64,000 bases of DNA from Paeniglutamicibacter terrestris (lineage in GTDB: Bacteria; Actinomycetota; Actinomycetes; Actinomycetales; Micrococcaceae): assembly GCF_012271785.1 (NCBI RefSeq), contig NZ_JAAWVT010000009.1, forward strand, positions 110,332 to 174,331, given 5' to 3'. Shown piece by piece: positions 21,621 through 30,562 of this stretch. Positions within the stretch are counted from its first letter, which is position 1, and the number at the start of each line of letters is the position of its first letter. Both the position numbers and the translations under genes were made by a program. The notes beneath the pieces are model-generated. The model worked only from the letters and a program-made list of their open reading frames with translations. It searched no databases and was not told the origin of the DNA.

Positions 21621-22178
21621 TTACTTAGCTTCCGGCAAATCCAAGACGGCCAGTGGCTCGCTGCTCGGAGTGGTGCTGGTGGCATCGGAAGACTCCACGG
21701 AGACCATCACCGAGGCAACCTTCTCCAGACCGGTAAAGCCCTCCTTGGCGGCGGCGCCATCGCTGGGGACATCTGCCAAACGGGTCGGCCGGTCGGTGTC
21801 TACCTCGATCAACCAGAGGGTGTAGGTTTTGCTCGGGTCCAGCACCGGCATGTCGGTGAGTTCCAGGGTGCCGGCGTCAACTTTGGTAGAGGTGGTGAGC
21901 GCGGCATGTCCGCCGCCCTTGACCTCGGCCTGGACCACAACCTGGTCCGAGGCCCCCTCGACCTTCGACACGTAGTCGGTGGGCAGCAGGTTCACCACGA
22001 TGGCGATGACGCCGATGACCAGTACTGCGAGTCCGGCAACTACCAGGACCCACTTTTTCAGCGGGCGCCGGGTTGGAACATCGTTTTCGGTGGCTACCTG
22101 GTCAACAAGATCCATGCCCAGATTGTCGTCGTTCTCGTCGCCGCGGTGCCCGGGGTAAACGGGATCGGTGCCGGTCAT
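21621..22178 (-). CDS. RskA-like anti-sigma C-terminal-domain protein, no sigma factor nearby
   Basis: 185 residues with a cytoplasmic N-terminus of about 40 residues, one membrane helix (WVLVVAGLAVLVIGVIAIVV) and an extracellular domain containing AGTLELTDMPVLDPSKTYTL WLI, typical of the RskA C-terminal domain. In full anti-sigma factors the N-terminus binds an ECF sigma factor through a zinc-type domain; here the N-terminal part is acidic and too short to show that. No sigma gene is adjacent. It may be a degenerate or repurposed sensor. Confidence 0.75.
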   Translation of the reverse strand: MTGTDPVYPGHRGDENDDNLGMDLVDQVATENDVPTRRPLKKWVLVVAGLAVLVIGVIAIVVNLLPTDYVSKVEGASDQVVVQAEVKGGGHAALTTSTKVDAGTLELTDMPVLDPSKTYTLWLIEVDTDRPTRLADVPSDGAAAKEGFTGLEKVASVMVSVESSDATSTTPSSEPLAVLDLPEAK

Positions 22179-22261
22179 GAGTTGCCATCCTTAGGAATTC
22201 GAGTGGGAGAGTGCGGCAGGTTAATAACCACCGAACAAGCTTAGGGGAGAAGGCTATGCGT

Positions 22262-22735
22262 TTAGTGTGTAGATCCGCCGAACGAATTTTGTCGCCAGGC
22301 CTCGTACAGCACGATCGATGCGCAATTGGCCAGGTTCAGTGACCGTCGCCCCTCCAACATGGGCAGCCGAACCGTGGCAGTGACGTGCTCATCCACCTTG
22401 ACCTCCGCCGGAAGTCCGACGGATTCTGGGCCGAAGAGCAACACATCACCGGGCTCGTAGGCGATATCTGAATAGGTGGTGCTGCCCTCGGAGGTGAAGG
22501 CGAAGACACGATCGGGTTGGAGTGCTTCCCAGGCCGCGGCGAGGTCCTTGTGCACGGTGACCACGGCCAGGTCGTGATAGTCGAGGCCGGCGCGGCGCAG
22601 GTTGGCATCCTCAAAGTTGAAGCCCAACGGCTCAACGAGGTGCAACTCGGCACCCGTCACCGCCGCCAAACGGATGGCGTTGCCGGTATTGCCGGGAATT
22701 TCTGGGGTGTAAAAAAGGATTCGGAACACGCCCAT
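22262..22735 (-). CDS. trmL: tRNA (cytidine(34)-2'-O)-methyltransferase
   Basis: 157 residues of the SpoU/TrmD knot family. It starts FRILFYTPEIPGNTGNAIRL, has VTGAELHLVEPLGFNFEDAN, VLLFGPESVGLP (the SAM-knot motif) and ends with VRLPMLEGRRSLNLANCASI. This matches TrmL, which methylates the wobble ribose of certain tRNALeu. ATG 22735 is used; GTG 22729 is an alternative because homologues often start at the FRILF segment. No operon partner is obvious. A 2-nt-rich region upstream lacks a clear ribosome site. Confidence 0.88.
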   Translation of the reverse strand: MGVFRILFYTPEIPGNTGNAIRLAAVTGAELHLVEPLGFNFEDANLRRAGLDYHDLAVVTVHKDLAAAWEALQPDRVFAFTSEGSTTYSDIAYEPGDVLLFGPESVGLPAEVKVDEHVTATVRLPMLEGRRSLNLANCASIVLYEAWRQNSFGGSTH

Positions 22736-22827
22736 CAGTTTACTGTGCGTTGAGCCAAAGAGCCTGCTCCGACCGGCGGGGCCAGCCATCTTTGCTGATC
22801 CGCATCTCGGGGTGTGCGCGTCACGCC

Positions 22828-23757
22828 CTAATACATTCCGCCGAGCAGCCTAGCTAGGATCGTGCGATCCACCACGTGTGGGGCAGGGCCGGTGCCCAGG
22901 AACATCTTCATTTCGCGCACCAGGTTGATGGCGTTCACCACGTTGGCCACGCTCATGTCCCCGGGGACACCGCCGCGTACATAGTCGATGACCGGTTCGT
23001 GCAGGTTGCCATCGGGAGCGAGCAGGACCGTCCACCCGGTCACGTTGAGTTCCGGGAAGAGTGACTGCATCTGATGTACCACCGGGGTGATTCGGGGAGG
23101 TTCGATGTGTTTGCCATCGCGCAGTAGCGAATCACCGTCCCAGCGATACACGCCCTTGGGCAGCAGCATCGAGTGGATCAGCGCCAGCCGGTAGCCGCCC
23201 AGCAGTGCGTGGTCGATGTAGCCACCGCCCGGGGCATGCAGGCCGTTGATGAGCCGGGCCGATGGCAGTGCGGTGAGCACCTGGCGCGAGAGCAGCGCTA
23301 CGGTCCGGGTCTCGCGGGCTAGTCGGGCCTGTGCGCCAAAAATGCCGCGTTTGCGTGGGGTGCCATGGACCTGCCGGATGGAGGTGGCCCGATCCACGGC
23401 GCCCGGGGCGTCCAGGGGTGGGAGATACTCGGTGGGTGTGGTGGCAGAGGGCCGGGTCCCGGAGGTATCAAAGCGCATCGAACCGCGCTGGCCCGCATCG
23501 CCGGTGTCATCCTCACGGGTGGGGGCCTTACCGCGGAGGTAGCTGGACTCGGTACCGTAGCTGCGGTCATAGCGCGTGCGGGAGGCCGGATCGATGAGGG
23601 TTTCGTAGGCCAGTGTGACACGCGCGAAGTCCTCGGCGTTTCCGCCGTGGTCGGGGTGGGTGGCCCGGGCGGCCCTGCGGTAGGCGGACTTGATATCCGT
23701 GGCATTAGCGGTGGGAGCAACGCCCAAGACTTCGTAGTGGGTTTGCCGCTGGGCCAC
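22828..23757 (-). CDS. DnaJ-domain protein with a conserved C-terminal domain
   Basis: 309 residues. The N-terminal J domain reads HYEVLGVAPTANATDIKSAY with the HPD tripeptide at 34-36 and FARVTLAYETLIDPASRTRY. A Ser/Thr/Arg-rich linker follows. The C-terminal 170 residues contain YIDHALLGGYRLALIHSMLL, PKGVYRWDGDSLLRDGKHIE and a helical end. The first of these is loosely like the start of NERD nuclease-related domains (Asp-His pair, then a strand), but key residues are not complete, so I only note it. It lacks the Gly/Phe and zinc domains of classical DnaJ and probably recruits Hsp70 for one task. Confidence 0.75.
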   Translation of the reverse strand: MAQRQTHYEVLGVAPTANATDIKSAYRRAARATHPDHGGNAEDFARVTLAYETLIDPASRTRYDRSYGTESSYLRGKAPTREDDTGDAGQRGSMRFDTSGTRPSATTPTEYLPPLDAPGAVDRATSIRQVHGTPRKRGIFGAQARLARETRTVALLSRQVLTALPSARLINGLHAPGGGYIDHALLGGYRLALIHSMLLPKGVYRWDGDSLLRDGKHIEPPRITPVVHQMQSLFPELNVTGWTVLLAPDGNLHEPVIDYVRGGVPGDMSVANVVNAINLVREMKMFLGTGPAPHVVDRTILARLLGGMY

Positions 23758-23879
23758 GGGGCCGCCTTTCGCTCGCTGCTGAAGATGAGGTGCTGCGCTC
23801 GCTCCGCTGCACGGCGCGTTCTTGCTTCAGCGATCTTACCGGGTGTTGCTGGGTGAGCGGTGAGGAGTTAGCGGTGAGC

Positions 23880-24635
23880 TTAGCCGCGGCGGTAGTCAGC
23901 CAGCAGCGTACCGTCCTGCTCATGCAAAAGGTGCAGCTCCATGGATACCGGCACCTCCAGGTGAGCTCCGCCGGCGATCCGTGGCCCGTTTCCCGCGACC
24001 AGCAGCGGGGAGTAGGTGAGCGCCAGGCTCGAGATGGCATCGGCACGCAGGAAATCTCCGAAGAGTGTGGGGCCGCCCTCGGCATGGATCAGCCGCATTC
24101 CGCGATCGTGCAGCGTCTTGATGATCCAGTGTGGGTCAAGACCGGCACCACTGTCCTCTGCGGTGATGACCTCAGCCACCTGACCGAGGGCTGCAATCCG
24201 CTGCGCAGGGGCAGCGGCGGAGGTCAGCAGCAGAATTTCCCCGGGGTTCTGGCTGAACAGGGCGCCGTGTTCATCGAGGTCAAGGTGCCCGGAGGCCACG
24301 GCCAAGATCGGACGCTCGCTCATGCCGTGCGCCAGGCGCCAGGCGCGGGATGCATCATCAAGTAATTCACCCTCGTAGCCCTCGGCACGCACCGTCCCGG
24401 CGCCCACGAGGATGACATCGGCCAGTCGACGTAGCAACATGAAGACCCGGTGATCCGCGGCTGTGCCCAGCGCGCCGGAGCGGCCCTGATGAGTGGCGGC
24501 CCCGTCCAACGAGGAGACGAAGTTGAAGCGCACAAAGGCCTCTGTTCCGGGTTCCGGGGCATAACCGGTGAGCAAGTTTTCGTCGTCAACATCTTGGGCC
24601 GAAGCATCAGCGCAGGGCGGGAGTATCCGGCGCAT
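23880..24635 (-). CDS. RibD C-terminal-like / DHFR-fold pyrimidine reductase
   Basis: 251 residues. RFNFVSSLDGAATHQGRSGA, ADVILVGAGTVRAEGY and MRLIHAEGGPTLFGDFLRAD are the usual NADPH and substrate motifs of the RibD C-terminal (DHFR-like) reductases. Stand-alone actinobacterial copies are annotated as pyrimidine reductases with unproven substrate. It overlaps the DHPS-homologue gene by one base on the same strand, so the two are probably one unit. This could mean a pterin- or flavin-related reaction rather than main riboflavin synthesis, as no ribD deaminase part is present. Confidence 0.82.
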   Translation of the reverse strand: MRRILPPCADASAQDVDDENLLTGYAPEPGTEAFVRFNFVSSLDGAATHQGRSGALGTAADHRVFMLLRRLADVILVGAGTVRAEGYEGELLDDASRAWRLAHGMSERPILAVASGHLDLDEHGALFSQNPGEILLLTSAAAPAQRIAALGQVAEVITAEDSGAGLDPHWIIKTLHDRGMRLIHAEGGPTLFGDFLRADAISSLALTYSPLLVAGNGPRIAGGAHLEVPVSMELHLLHEQDGTLLADYRRG

Positions 24636-25633
24636 CAGGCACCGTCGTTCGTGGTGTGCGGGGCCGCATTAATCAGTGCCGAACCGCCGGCCGCTAAGGC
24701 GTGGGCAGGTGCTTGGTTCCCCGGGTGTGCTGGGGCGTTCACCTCACCCATGTTGTGGATCAGATAGGCAGGTTCGCGCCAGCCCATGGCGGCCTCCAGC
24801 ATCCGCACGGTGGACAGTGACTCGGGGATATTGTGCATGCGGATGATGCGCGCCCCATTCATGATGCACATGGCGGCGGCAGCCATGGATCCGGCGGTGC
24901 GTTGTGTCTTGGGTAGATCTAGGGTCTCGCCGATGAAGTCCTTATTGGAGACCGCGGCCAGGCTGGGGTAGCCCAGCGCCGCAATGGCCTCAAATCCGGC
25001 GGTGAGTGCGAGGGTGTGGCGCGTGTTTTTGTTCAGATCGTGCCCGGGGTCAATGATGATCTTGTCCTCGCCGATGCCCAGCGACAGCGCGTAGTCGATC
25101 TTGCGCCGCAGGTAGCCGGTGACTTCCTGCACGACGTCGTCGTAGTGGGGCCGCGGATAGCTGGTGCGCGGTGCCGCCAGCGAATGGGTGATCACCAAGT
25201 GGACTCCGGCATCTGCCACCACTCGCCCGAGTTCCGGATTGCTGAGCCCCGTGGTGTCGTTAATAACATCTGCTCCCGCGCCGATGGCCGCCGCAGCAAC
25301 TTCGGGCAGGAAGGTGTCGGCGGAAATCACGACATCGGATTGTTGGCGCACCGCTTCGATGACCGGGACGATGCGTTCGGCTTCTTCGTGCCAGCTCAGC
25401 GCCGGCCCGGGGGAGAAGGGCACCCCGCCAATATCGATCCAGTCGGCACCGGCCCCCACCGCTTTCAGCGCGGCATCCACCGCGCTGCGCAGCCCGAACG
25501 TCGCTCCGCCGTCGTAAAAGCTGTCGGGAGTGCGGTTGATGATCGCCATCAACGCCACCTTCGAATCGAAGTTGATGCTCCGGTGGGCAAAATGGTGGAT
25601 GGGGTGACGAAGCGCGGGTAGGTACATGCCCAT
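24635..25633 (-). CDS. Dihydropteroate synthase homologue of FolP2 type
   Basis: 332 residues with the TIM-barrel motifs of DHPS: MAIINRTPDSFYDGGATF, GADWIDIGGVPFSPG, DVINDTTGLSN, DPGHDLNKNTRHTLAL. In true FolP the second motif is usually DIGGESTRPG; GVPFSPG is the variant seen in mycobacterial FolP2/Rv1207-like proteins, which have been reported to lack normal DHPS activity. Folate synthesis is therefore not assured. The ATG at 25633 is preceded by GAGGAG. The neighbouring DHFR-fold gene overlaps its stop. Confidence 0.82.
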   Translation of the reverse strand: MGMYLPALRHPIHHFAHRSINFDSKVALMAIINRTPDSFYDGGATFGLRSAVDAALKAVGAGADWIDIGGVPFSPGPALSWHEEAERIVPVIEAVRQQSDVVISADTFLPEVAAAAIGAGADVINDTTGLSNPELGRVVADAGVHLVITHSLAAPRTSYPRPHYDDVVQEVTGYLRRKIDYALSLGIGEDKIIIDPGHDLNKNTRHTLALTAGFEAIAALGYPSLAAVSNKDFIGETLDLPKTQRTAGSMAAAAMCIMNGARIIRMHNIPESLSTVRMLEAAMGWREPAYLIHNMGEVNAPAHPGNQAPAHALAAGGSALINAAPHTTNDGA

Positions 25634-25784
25634 GGGGGAACTCCTCGGCTAGAACTGTTAGTTCATTCCTATCAGCTTTGTTGTGCGCTCAGCGTGCCCG
25701 CGCGTCACGACACTCAATAGAAACGTACGGTAGCTCTCGCATTGCTAAATGCCCATGGGCCTCGGATCTGGGTACCCTGATTTA

Positions 25785-26696
25785 ATGACTTTGAACTTTG
25801 TGGCGCCCGATGCCGGGGCGTGGATCGTTGATGCCCTCCAATCCCAGAGACGCGATGAGCAGACCGCCAATCTGGTCTCCGGACAGGTACCTGCCTCGTA
25901 TGCCGCCTACGTGCGCATCTTCCACCCCGCCATGGGACTGGACGGGCAGCCGGTGAGTTGGGGCGAGATTGCTGCACGTCGCGGATCCACCATGCATCCA
26001 CTGGCACAATTTGCCGCGCTCTCGGGGATCGGTGAGGACGGAGTGCCGCTCGCCGAGGACTCCTGGGAGGGTGAGGCCCCGGGGTGGGACGGACTGGGTG
26101 CCCAGGAGCTGGCGGCCATCGCCCCCCTCTTGGTAGCCAACACGCAGAGCCCGGATGAGATCTACCTGGCGCTGTGGAATGGGCTGGCCTTCATCCATGG
26201 TGGGGATCAGGTGGAGATCACCATCGAGGATGATCCCGCACTGAGCATTGAGCAGAACCTCGTGCGAGCCGCCGACTTGGCGGCAGCGGCGAAGGCCCCG
26301 GCCTTTTCCCACGAGGACAGAAACGGACCCACCCTCACCATTGGCTCCGGCTACCGTTCCTTCTACCTGTTCAGTGGGGACGGAACGGATCTGCGCAGCC
26401 CGCTGTGGGCGCGGACCTCACTGGGGGAACAGCGTCAGTCCCCGAATCTGGCCTGGCCCAAGGACCGTGCCTGGATTCTGTCCACCGAACTTTATGAGGA
26501 CTCGACCATCGTGGGGGGAAGCAAGGAACTGATCAACGCGCTGCTTGCCTGCCCCGGGGTTGAAGCACTGGAGGTGAGCGCGGATGCGCGGCTTGATGCT
26601 CAGGGGGATACGCACAATCAATTGCCGATACCCGATGCCACCCCCTTTGACCCCGAGGAACTGGCCGGGGAATACTTCGCCGGCGAGGAGAACTAA
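25785..26696 (+). CDS. Conserved actinobacterial hypothetical protein
   Basis: 303 residues from ATG 25785; the longer frame to 25749 has no ribosome site. Segments such as VSGQVPASYAAYVRIFHPAM, LTIGSGYRSFYLFSGDGTDL and WPKDRAWILSTELYEDSTIV are strongly structured and look conserved, with mixed alpha/beta character and many acidic residues. No signal peptide or membrane helix is visible, so it is cytoplasmic. There is no good ribosome site, and TACCCT lies 7 bases before the ATG, so a leaderless transcript is possible. I do not recognise a function. Confidence 0.75.
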   Translation: MTLNFVAPDAGAWIVDALQSQRRDEQTANLVSGQVPASYAAYVRIFHPAMGLDGQPVSWGEIAARRGSTMHPLAQFAALSGIGEDGVPLAEDSWEGEAPGWDGLGAQELAAIAPLLVANTQSPDEIYLALWNGLAFIHGGDQVEITIEDDPALSIEQNLVRAADLAAAAKAPAFSHEDRNGPTLTIGSGYRSFYLFSGDGTDLRSPLWARTSLGEQRQSPNLAWPKDRAWILSTELYEDSTIVGGSKELINALLACPGVEALEVSADARLDAQGDTHNQLPIPDATPFDPEELAGEYFAGEEN

Positions 26697-26842
26697 CCGG
26701 CGGACGCTGTGGGTTCGGCTGGTTCGACGGGCTCACGATGCTCGGCACGGGGCAGTGCACCAAGCGCTCGGCTTCGGCCTCCCCGGGTGCATGTGAGCAA
26801 TGACTCCGCGCCGTCGCCGCGCAACACGGCTAGAATTGTTCG

Positions 26843-28078
26843 GTGTCCATGAGCCCCACATACCTAGACCACGCCGCCACGACGCCGATGTCCGGCGCCG
26901 CGTTGAGCGCTATGACCCATGAGCTGGCACAGACCGGCAACCCCTCCTCGCTGCACGGCGCCGGGCGCCGCGCCCACCGAGTGATGGAAGAAGCCCGGGA
27001 ACAACTGGCCGCCGCGGCCGGGGCACACCCCTCTGAGGTCATTTTCACCTCCGGCGGAACCGAATCGGACAATCTTGCGCTCAAGGGTTTGTACTGGAGC
27101 CGCACGGCGACTGACCCCACCCGTACTCGCATCATCGTGCCCACCATCGAACACCACGCGGTCCTGGATACCGTCGAATGGCTGGCCGCCCAGCAGGGCG
27201 CCACCATTTCCTGGCTTGAGGTGGATACCGACGGGGTCATCAACCTCTCCGACCTCGAGGCACTGATCCGTCAGAACCCCGCGGACATCGCGCTGATCAC
27301 CTGCATGTGGGCCAACAATGAGGTCGGCAGCATCCAACCAATCCACCAGGTCGTGGCGCTCGCCGAACCCCATGGCATCCCGGTGCATAGTGATGCCGTG
27401 CAGGCCTTCACCTCGGTGCCCACGCACTTTGCCGAATCGGGACTGGCCACCATGGCCATCTCCGGGCACAAGATTGGCGGTCCGGTGGGCATTGGCGCGC
27501 TGCTGGTACGCCGAAATGTGACATTGACTCCCGTGCAGCACGGCGGCGGACATGAACGTGCGCTGCGTTCGGGAACCTTGAACTCCGCCTCCGCCGCTGG
27601 CTTTGCCGCGGCCGCCAGTACCGCTGCCGCCACGCTGAGCACCGAGAACGAACGCCTGGCCACGCTGCGCGACAGCCTGATCACTTCCATCGGGAGATTG
27701 ATCCCCGAAGCGGTCTTGAACGGCAGCGCGGATCCGCAGCACACCGGCACCCGGCTTCCGGGTAACGTGCACTTCACCTTCCCGGGCTGCGAGGGGGACT
27801 CGTTGCTATTTGTGCTGGACATGCTCGGGATCCATTCCTCCACCGGCTCCGCGTGCACCGCCGGGGTCCCGCGGCCCTCACACGTATTGTTGGCCATGGG
27901 CCGAGATGAAAAAACCGCACGTGGCGCACAACGCTTCAGCCTCGGGCATACAACTGGCACTTCAGACGTTGAGAAGTTGGTGGCGGCTTTACCCGAAGCG
28001 TACGAGCGCGCCAAAAAGGCCGGAATGGCCGCACAAATCAGTAGCATTCAAACGGCAGGGACAGGGTTTACGCGATGA
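26843..28078 (+). CDS. Cysteine desulfurase (IscS/NifS class)
   Basis: 411 residues from GTG 26843 (ATG 26849 is an in-frame alternative). PLP-enzyme motifs are clear: [52 protein letters not shown] with the PLP Lys, and [18 protein letters not shown] with the active Cys. It overlaps mnmA by 4 bases, so it most likely supplies sulfur for tRNA thiolation. A -10-like TAGAAT at 26831-26836 lies 6 bases before the GTG, which suggests a leaderless mRNA. Confidence 0.92.
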   Translation: MSMSPTYLDHAATTPMSGAALSAMTHELAQTGNPSSLHGAGRRAHRVMEEAREQLAAAAGAHPSEVIFTSGGTESDNLALKGLYWSRTATDPTRTRIIVPTIEHHAVLDTVEWLAAQQGATISWLEVDTDGVINLSDLEALIRQNPADIALITCMWANNEVGSIQPIHQVVALAEPHGIPVHSDAVQAFTSVPTHFAESGLATMAISGHKIGGPVGIGALLVRRNVTLTPVQHGGGHERALRSGTLNSASAAGFAAAASTAAATLSTENERLATLRDSLITSIGRLIPEAVLNGSADPQHTGTRLPGNVHFTFPGCEGDSLLFVLDMLGIHSSTGSACTAGVPRPSHVLLAMGRDEKTARGAQRFSLGHTTGTSDVEKLVAALPEAYERAKKAGMAAQISSIQTAGTGFTR

Positions 28079-29211
28079 AGGTTTTGGCAGCGATGAGCGG
28101 CGGAGTTGACTCCGCCGTGGCGGCGGCACGAGCCGTTGAAGCAGGCCACGAGGTCGTGGGGGTGCACCTGGCGCTGAGCCGGATGCCCGGAACCCTGCGC
28201 ACCGGATCGAGGGGCTGTTGCACGGTGGAGGATTCCAACGATGCCTGGCGCGCCTGCGATAAACTCGGCATCCCGTACTACGTGTGGGACTTCTCCGAGC
28301 GTTTTAAAGAAGACGTGGTGGAGGACTTCATCGCCGAGTACCAGGCCGGTCGCACGCCCAACCCCTGCATGCGCTGCAACGAGCGCATCAAGTTCGCCGC
28401 GCTGTTGGAAAAGGCCATCGCCCTGGGTTTTGACGCGGTATGCACCGGGCATTACGCCAAGGTGATTCGTGATGAAGAGGGACATCCGGAACTGCACCGC
28501 GCCGCGGACTGGGCCAAGGATCAGTCCTACGTGCTGGGTGTGCTGACTCATGAACAGCTGGAGCACTGCATCTTCCCGCTGGCCGAGACCCCTTCCAAGG
28601 CCGAGGTGCGGGCCGAGGCCGAGGCCCGCGGGCTCTCGGTAGCCAATAAGCCCGACAGCTACGACATCTGCTTCATTCCCGATGGGGATACCCGCGGGTG
28701 GCTGGCCGAGCGCATCCATATGACCAAGGGCGAGATCGTTGACCAGGAGGGAACCTCCCTGGGCGAGCATGAGGGCGCTCACGCCTTCACCGTCGGACAG
28801 CGTAAGGGCCTGAAGCTTGGCACCCCGGCGGCCGATGGCAAGCCACGCTTCGTGCTGGAGATCCGCCCGAAGGAAAACAAGGTCATTGTTGGCCCGGAGG
28901 CACTGTTGGCCGTTGATGAGCTGCGCGGCATCCGGATTTCCTGGGCCGGGCTGCCGATCGCTGAGGCGAGCGCCGGCACCGAATTCGACTGCATGGTTCA
29001 GGTCCGTGCGCACGGTGATCCGGTTGATGCCCGCGCCAGCGTGCAGGTTCAGGAGGATGGCTCCAGCGTGCTGGTGGCCACGATCATCAACCCGATGCGC
29101 GGCGTAGCACCGGGTCAGACCATGGTCATCTACCAGGGCACCCGGGTGCTGGGACAGGCCACCATCGAATCGGCACGCTCCACGGCATGGGACCCGAGCC
29201 TGATTTCCTGA
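28075..29211 (+). CDS. mnmA: tRNA 2-thiouridine synthase MnmA
   Basis: 378 residues. The PP-loop [11 protein letters not shown] is at the N-terminus. The two catalytic Cys lie in [14 protein letters not shown] and in [10 protein letters not shown], and [13 protein letters not shown] is in the C-terminal beta-barrel. MnmA thiolates U34 of tRNAs for Lys, Glu and Gln using sulfur relayed from a cysteine desulfurase. The desulfurase gene overlaps its start by 4 bases, a compact sulfur-transfer unit. A terminator follows at 29230-29270. Confidence 0.95.
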   Translation: MKVLAAMSGGVDSAVAAARAVEAGHEVVGVHLALSRMPGTLRTGSRGCCTVEDSNDAWRACDKLGIPYYVWDFSERFKEDVVEDFIAEYQAGRTPNPCMRCNERIKFAALLEKAIALGFDAVCTGHYAKVIRDEEGHPELHRAADWAKDQSYVLGVLTHEQLEHCIFPLAETPSKAEVRAEAEARGLSVANKPDSYDICFIPDGDTRGWLAERIHMTKGEIVDQEGTSLGEHEGAHAFTVGQRKGLKLGTPAADGKPRFVLEIRPKENKVIVGPEALLAVDELRGIRISWAGLPIAEASAGTEFDCMVQVRAHGDPVDARASVQVQEDGSSVLVATIINPMRGVAPGQTMVIYQGTRVLGQATIESARSTAWDPSLIS

Positions 29212-29229
29212 GAACCACCACACCTCATT

Positions 29230-29270
29230 GAAGGCTCCGCCGGTTGCTTGGCTGCACCGGCGGGGCCTTC
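29230..29270 (+). terminator. Terminator after mnmA
   Basis: A 14-bp stem (GAAGGCTCCGCCGG with one G-U mismatch-type pair) and a 13-base loop lie 18 bases after the stop; a short T-containing tail (GTCGTTGAG) follows. Confidence 0.7.
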
Positions 29271-29379
29271 GTCGTTGAGTGAGTGCAAGCGCAGCTGCTC
29301 CACTACCTCCGGCCGGCGCTTCCGGGCCTGTTCCCTGTGCTCTGTTCCCTGACCGCGGTCGGGCGACTAGTGTGTGGCC

Positions 29380-29760
29380 ATGACCAGTCGACTGACCTCC
29401 ATCAGCATCGATGCGACAAATCCCCGCGTGGTGGCCGATTTTTGGTGCGCGGTGCTGGGTTGGCACGTGATTGAAGAAGACGACGAAGGCATCGGCATTG
29501 GACCATTGGACGGTGCCTGGCCAGCCATCGAAGTGTTCGCGGTGCCCGAGGGTAAAAGCGTGAAGAACCGGTTGCACTTCGACCTGCGGGCGGACGGGGT
29601 GTCCACCGCTCTGGAGCTTGAACGTTTGCTGGCCCTTGGCGCGCGGCGCACCGACATCGGTCAAGGTTCCGATGTCAGCTGGGTGGTTCTGGCCGATCCT
29701 GAGGGCAACGAGTTTTGCCTGCTTTCGCGCTCGGTGGCGGATCTCAAGAATCAGGGATGA
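29380..29760 (+). CDS. VOC / glyoxalase-like protein
   Basis: About 126 residues from ATG 29380. The sequence LTSISIDATNPRVVADFWCA followed by VLGWHVIEEDDEG and a second repeat VLADPEGNEFCLLSR gives the paired beta-alpha-beta modules of the vicinal oxygen chelate fold. The usual C-terminal Glu ligand is present in GNEF. Substrates in this family vary (glyoxalase, antibiotic resistance, unknown) and cannot be assigned here. It stands alone between two terminator-like structures. Confidence 0.8.
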   Translation: MTSRLTSISIDATNPRVVADFWCAVLGWHVIEEDDEGIGIGPLDGAWPAIEVFAVPEGKSVKNRLHFDLRADGVSTALELERLLALGARRTDIGQGSDVSWVVLADPEGNEFCLLSRSVADLKNQG

Positions 29761-29907
29761 ACCCCGCGGCGGAGCCGGGCGCCGCAGGAATTAGGCGCCC
29801 GAATGCTTTTCAGCACGGCTGCGAGGCTGGTGCGCTATCTCAAGCTCGAGGGACGGTGCGCCTCGGGAGGAAATCGCGGTTGGTCAGTGGTGCACCTCAT
29901 AAACAAA

Positions 29908-29951
29908 TGTCCCGCCCGTTTTCCGCAAAATAGCGGATAACGTGCGGGACA
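29908..29951 (-). terminator. Imperfect hairpin, likely terminator of the zinc-motif gene
   Basis: TGTCCCGC at 29908-29915 pairs with 29944-29951, and inner bases TCCGC/GCGGA extend the stem. On the minus strand it is followed by TTTGTTTATG. The preceding 145 bases after the VOC gene show no gene. Confidence 0.6.
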
Positions 29952-29972
29952 AGCTGTCGAGAGTCTGAGTGC

Positions 29973-30341
29973 CTAGGCCTTATCCTCGTCGACGATGCCA
30001 TACATGCGAGTGGAGATATCGGGGTATTCCAAACGGGTCTTGCCGGCTTCGAGACTCGGCAGCTGGGCCGGACCGTGCTCGGCGCAGTGTACGAAGTCGA
30101 ATTTGGGCCACCACTTCTTGGGTCGCTCGGCCTCGGTGAAACCACAAACGGCGCAGGTCAGCTGGATCCATACGGGGCGCTTCCCGGTCCTGTTAGCGCG
30201 AGACTGGATGAGCCAGGCCGGCGCGTTGGCGTTCAGTGCTGCGAACTCGGCTTCGCTCATGCGCGGGGGAATATTGTGTCGCTTCGCCATTTCCATGGAG
30301 ATGTCCAGGGCAATCGCGGCGTCTCTACGTGTCATCATCAC
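29973..30341 (-). CDS. Conserved hypothetical protein with a zinc-knuckle-like motif
   Basis: 122 residues. The N-terminal helical part (AAIALDISMEMAKRHNIPPR) is followed by WIQLTCAVCGFTEAERPKKW and FDFVHCAEHGPAQLPSL, where two Cys and a Cys/His pair are spaced as in a small zinc site. Three Met codons in a row make the exact start uncertain (30341, 30338 or 30335). A T-tailed hairpin follows the gene. I do not know its function; it might bind nucleic acid. Confidence 0.65.
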   Translation of the reverse strand: MMMTRRDAAIALDISMEMAKRHNIPPRMSEAEFAALNANAPAWLIQSRANRTGKRPVWIQLTCAVCGFTEAERPKKWWPKFDFVHCAEHGPAQLPSLEAGKTRLEYPDISTRMYGIVDEDKA

Positions 30342-30442
30342 CTTTAAGCCTAGGCCACAATCCGCAAAATCGTTGCTGCGGGCGGAGAAGCGAAGTTCCG
30401 TTTCTGGTTTTCCGCATCAAGAAGCATAGATCTGAAAGATGT

Positions 30443-30534
30443 CATTTACATTTCCTGTAAATATTCGGCAGAAAGCATGGCCTTTTGTGATGTGAAGCAA
30501 CTACTATGTAGTTCGCTGTGTTTTGGATCACAGC
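30443..30534 (+). promoter_or_regulatory. Control region of the peptide transporter with two palindromes
   Basis: A palindrome ATTTACA-N5-TGTAAAT at 30443-30461 and a second, GCTGTG-N8-CACAGC at 30515-30534, lie in the 221-base gap before the lipoprotein gene. The second contains TGTGT-N6-TCACA at 30517-30532, one base off the CRP/GlxR consensus TGTGA-N6-TCACA. Control by a cAMP-receptor-type protein is therefore plausible. Confidence 0.5.
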
Positions 30535-30562
30535 GTCGCAAAGCAAAAATTAAGGAAACCAC

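Noticed and set aside
28048..29664. A 538-residue minus-strand open frame
   Set aside because: It lies opposite mnmA and the VOC gene, which have full catalytic motifs.
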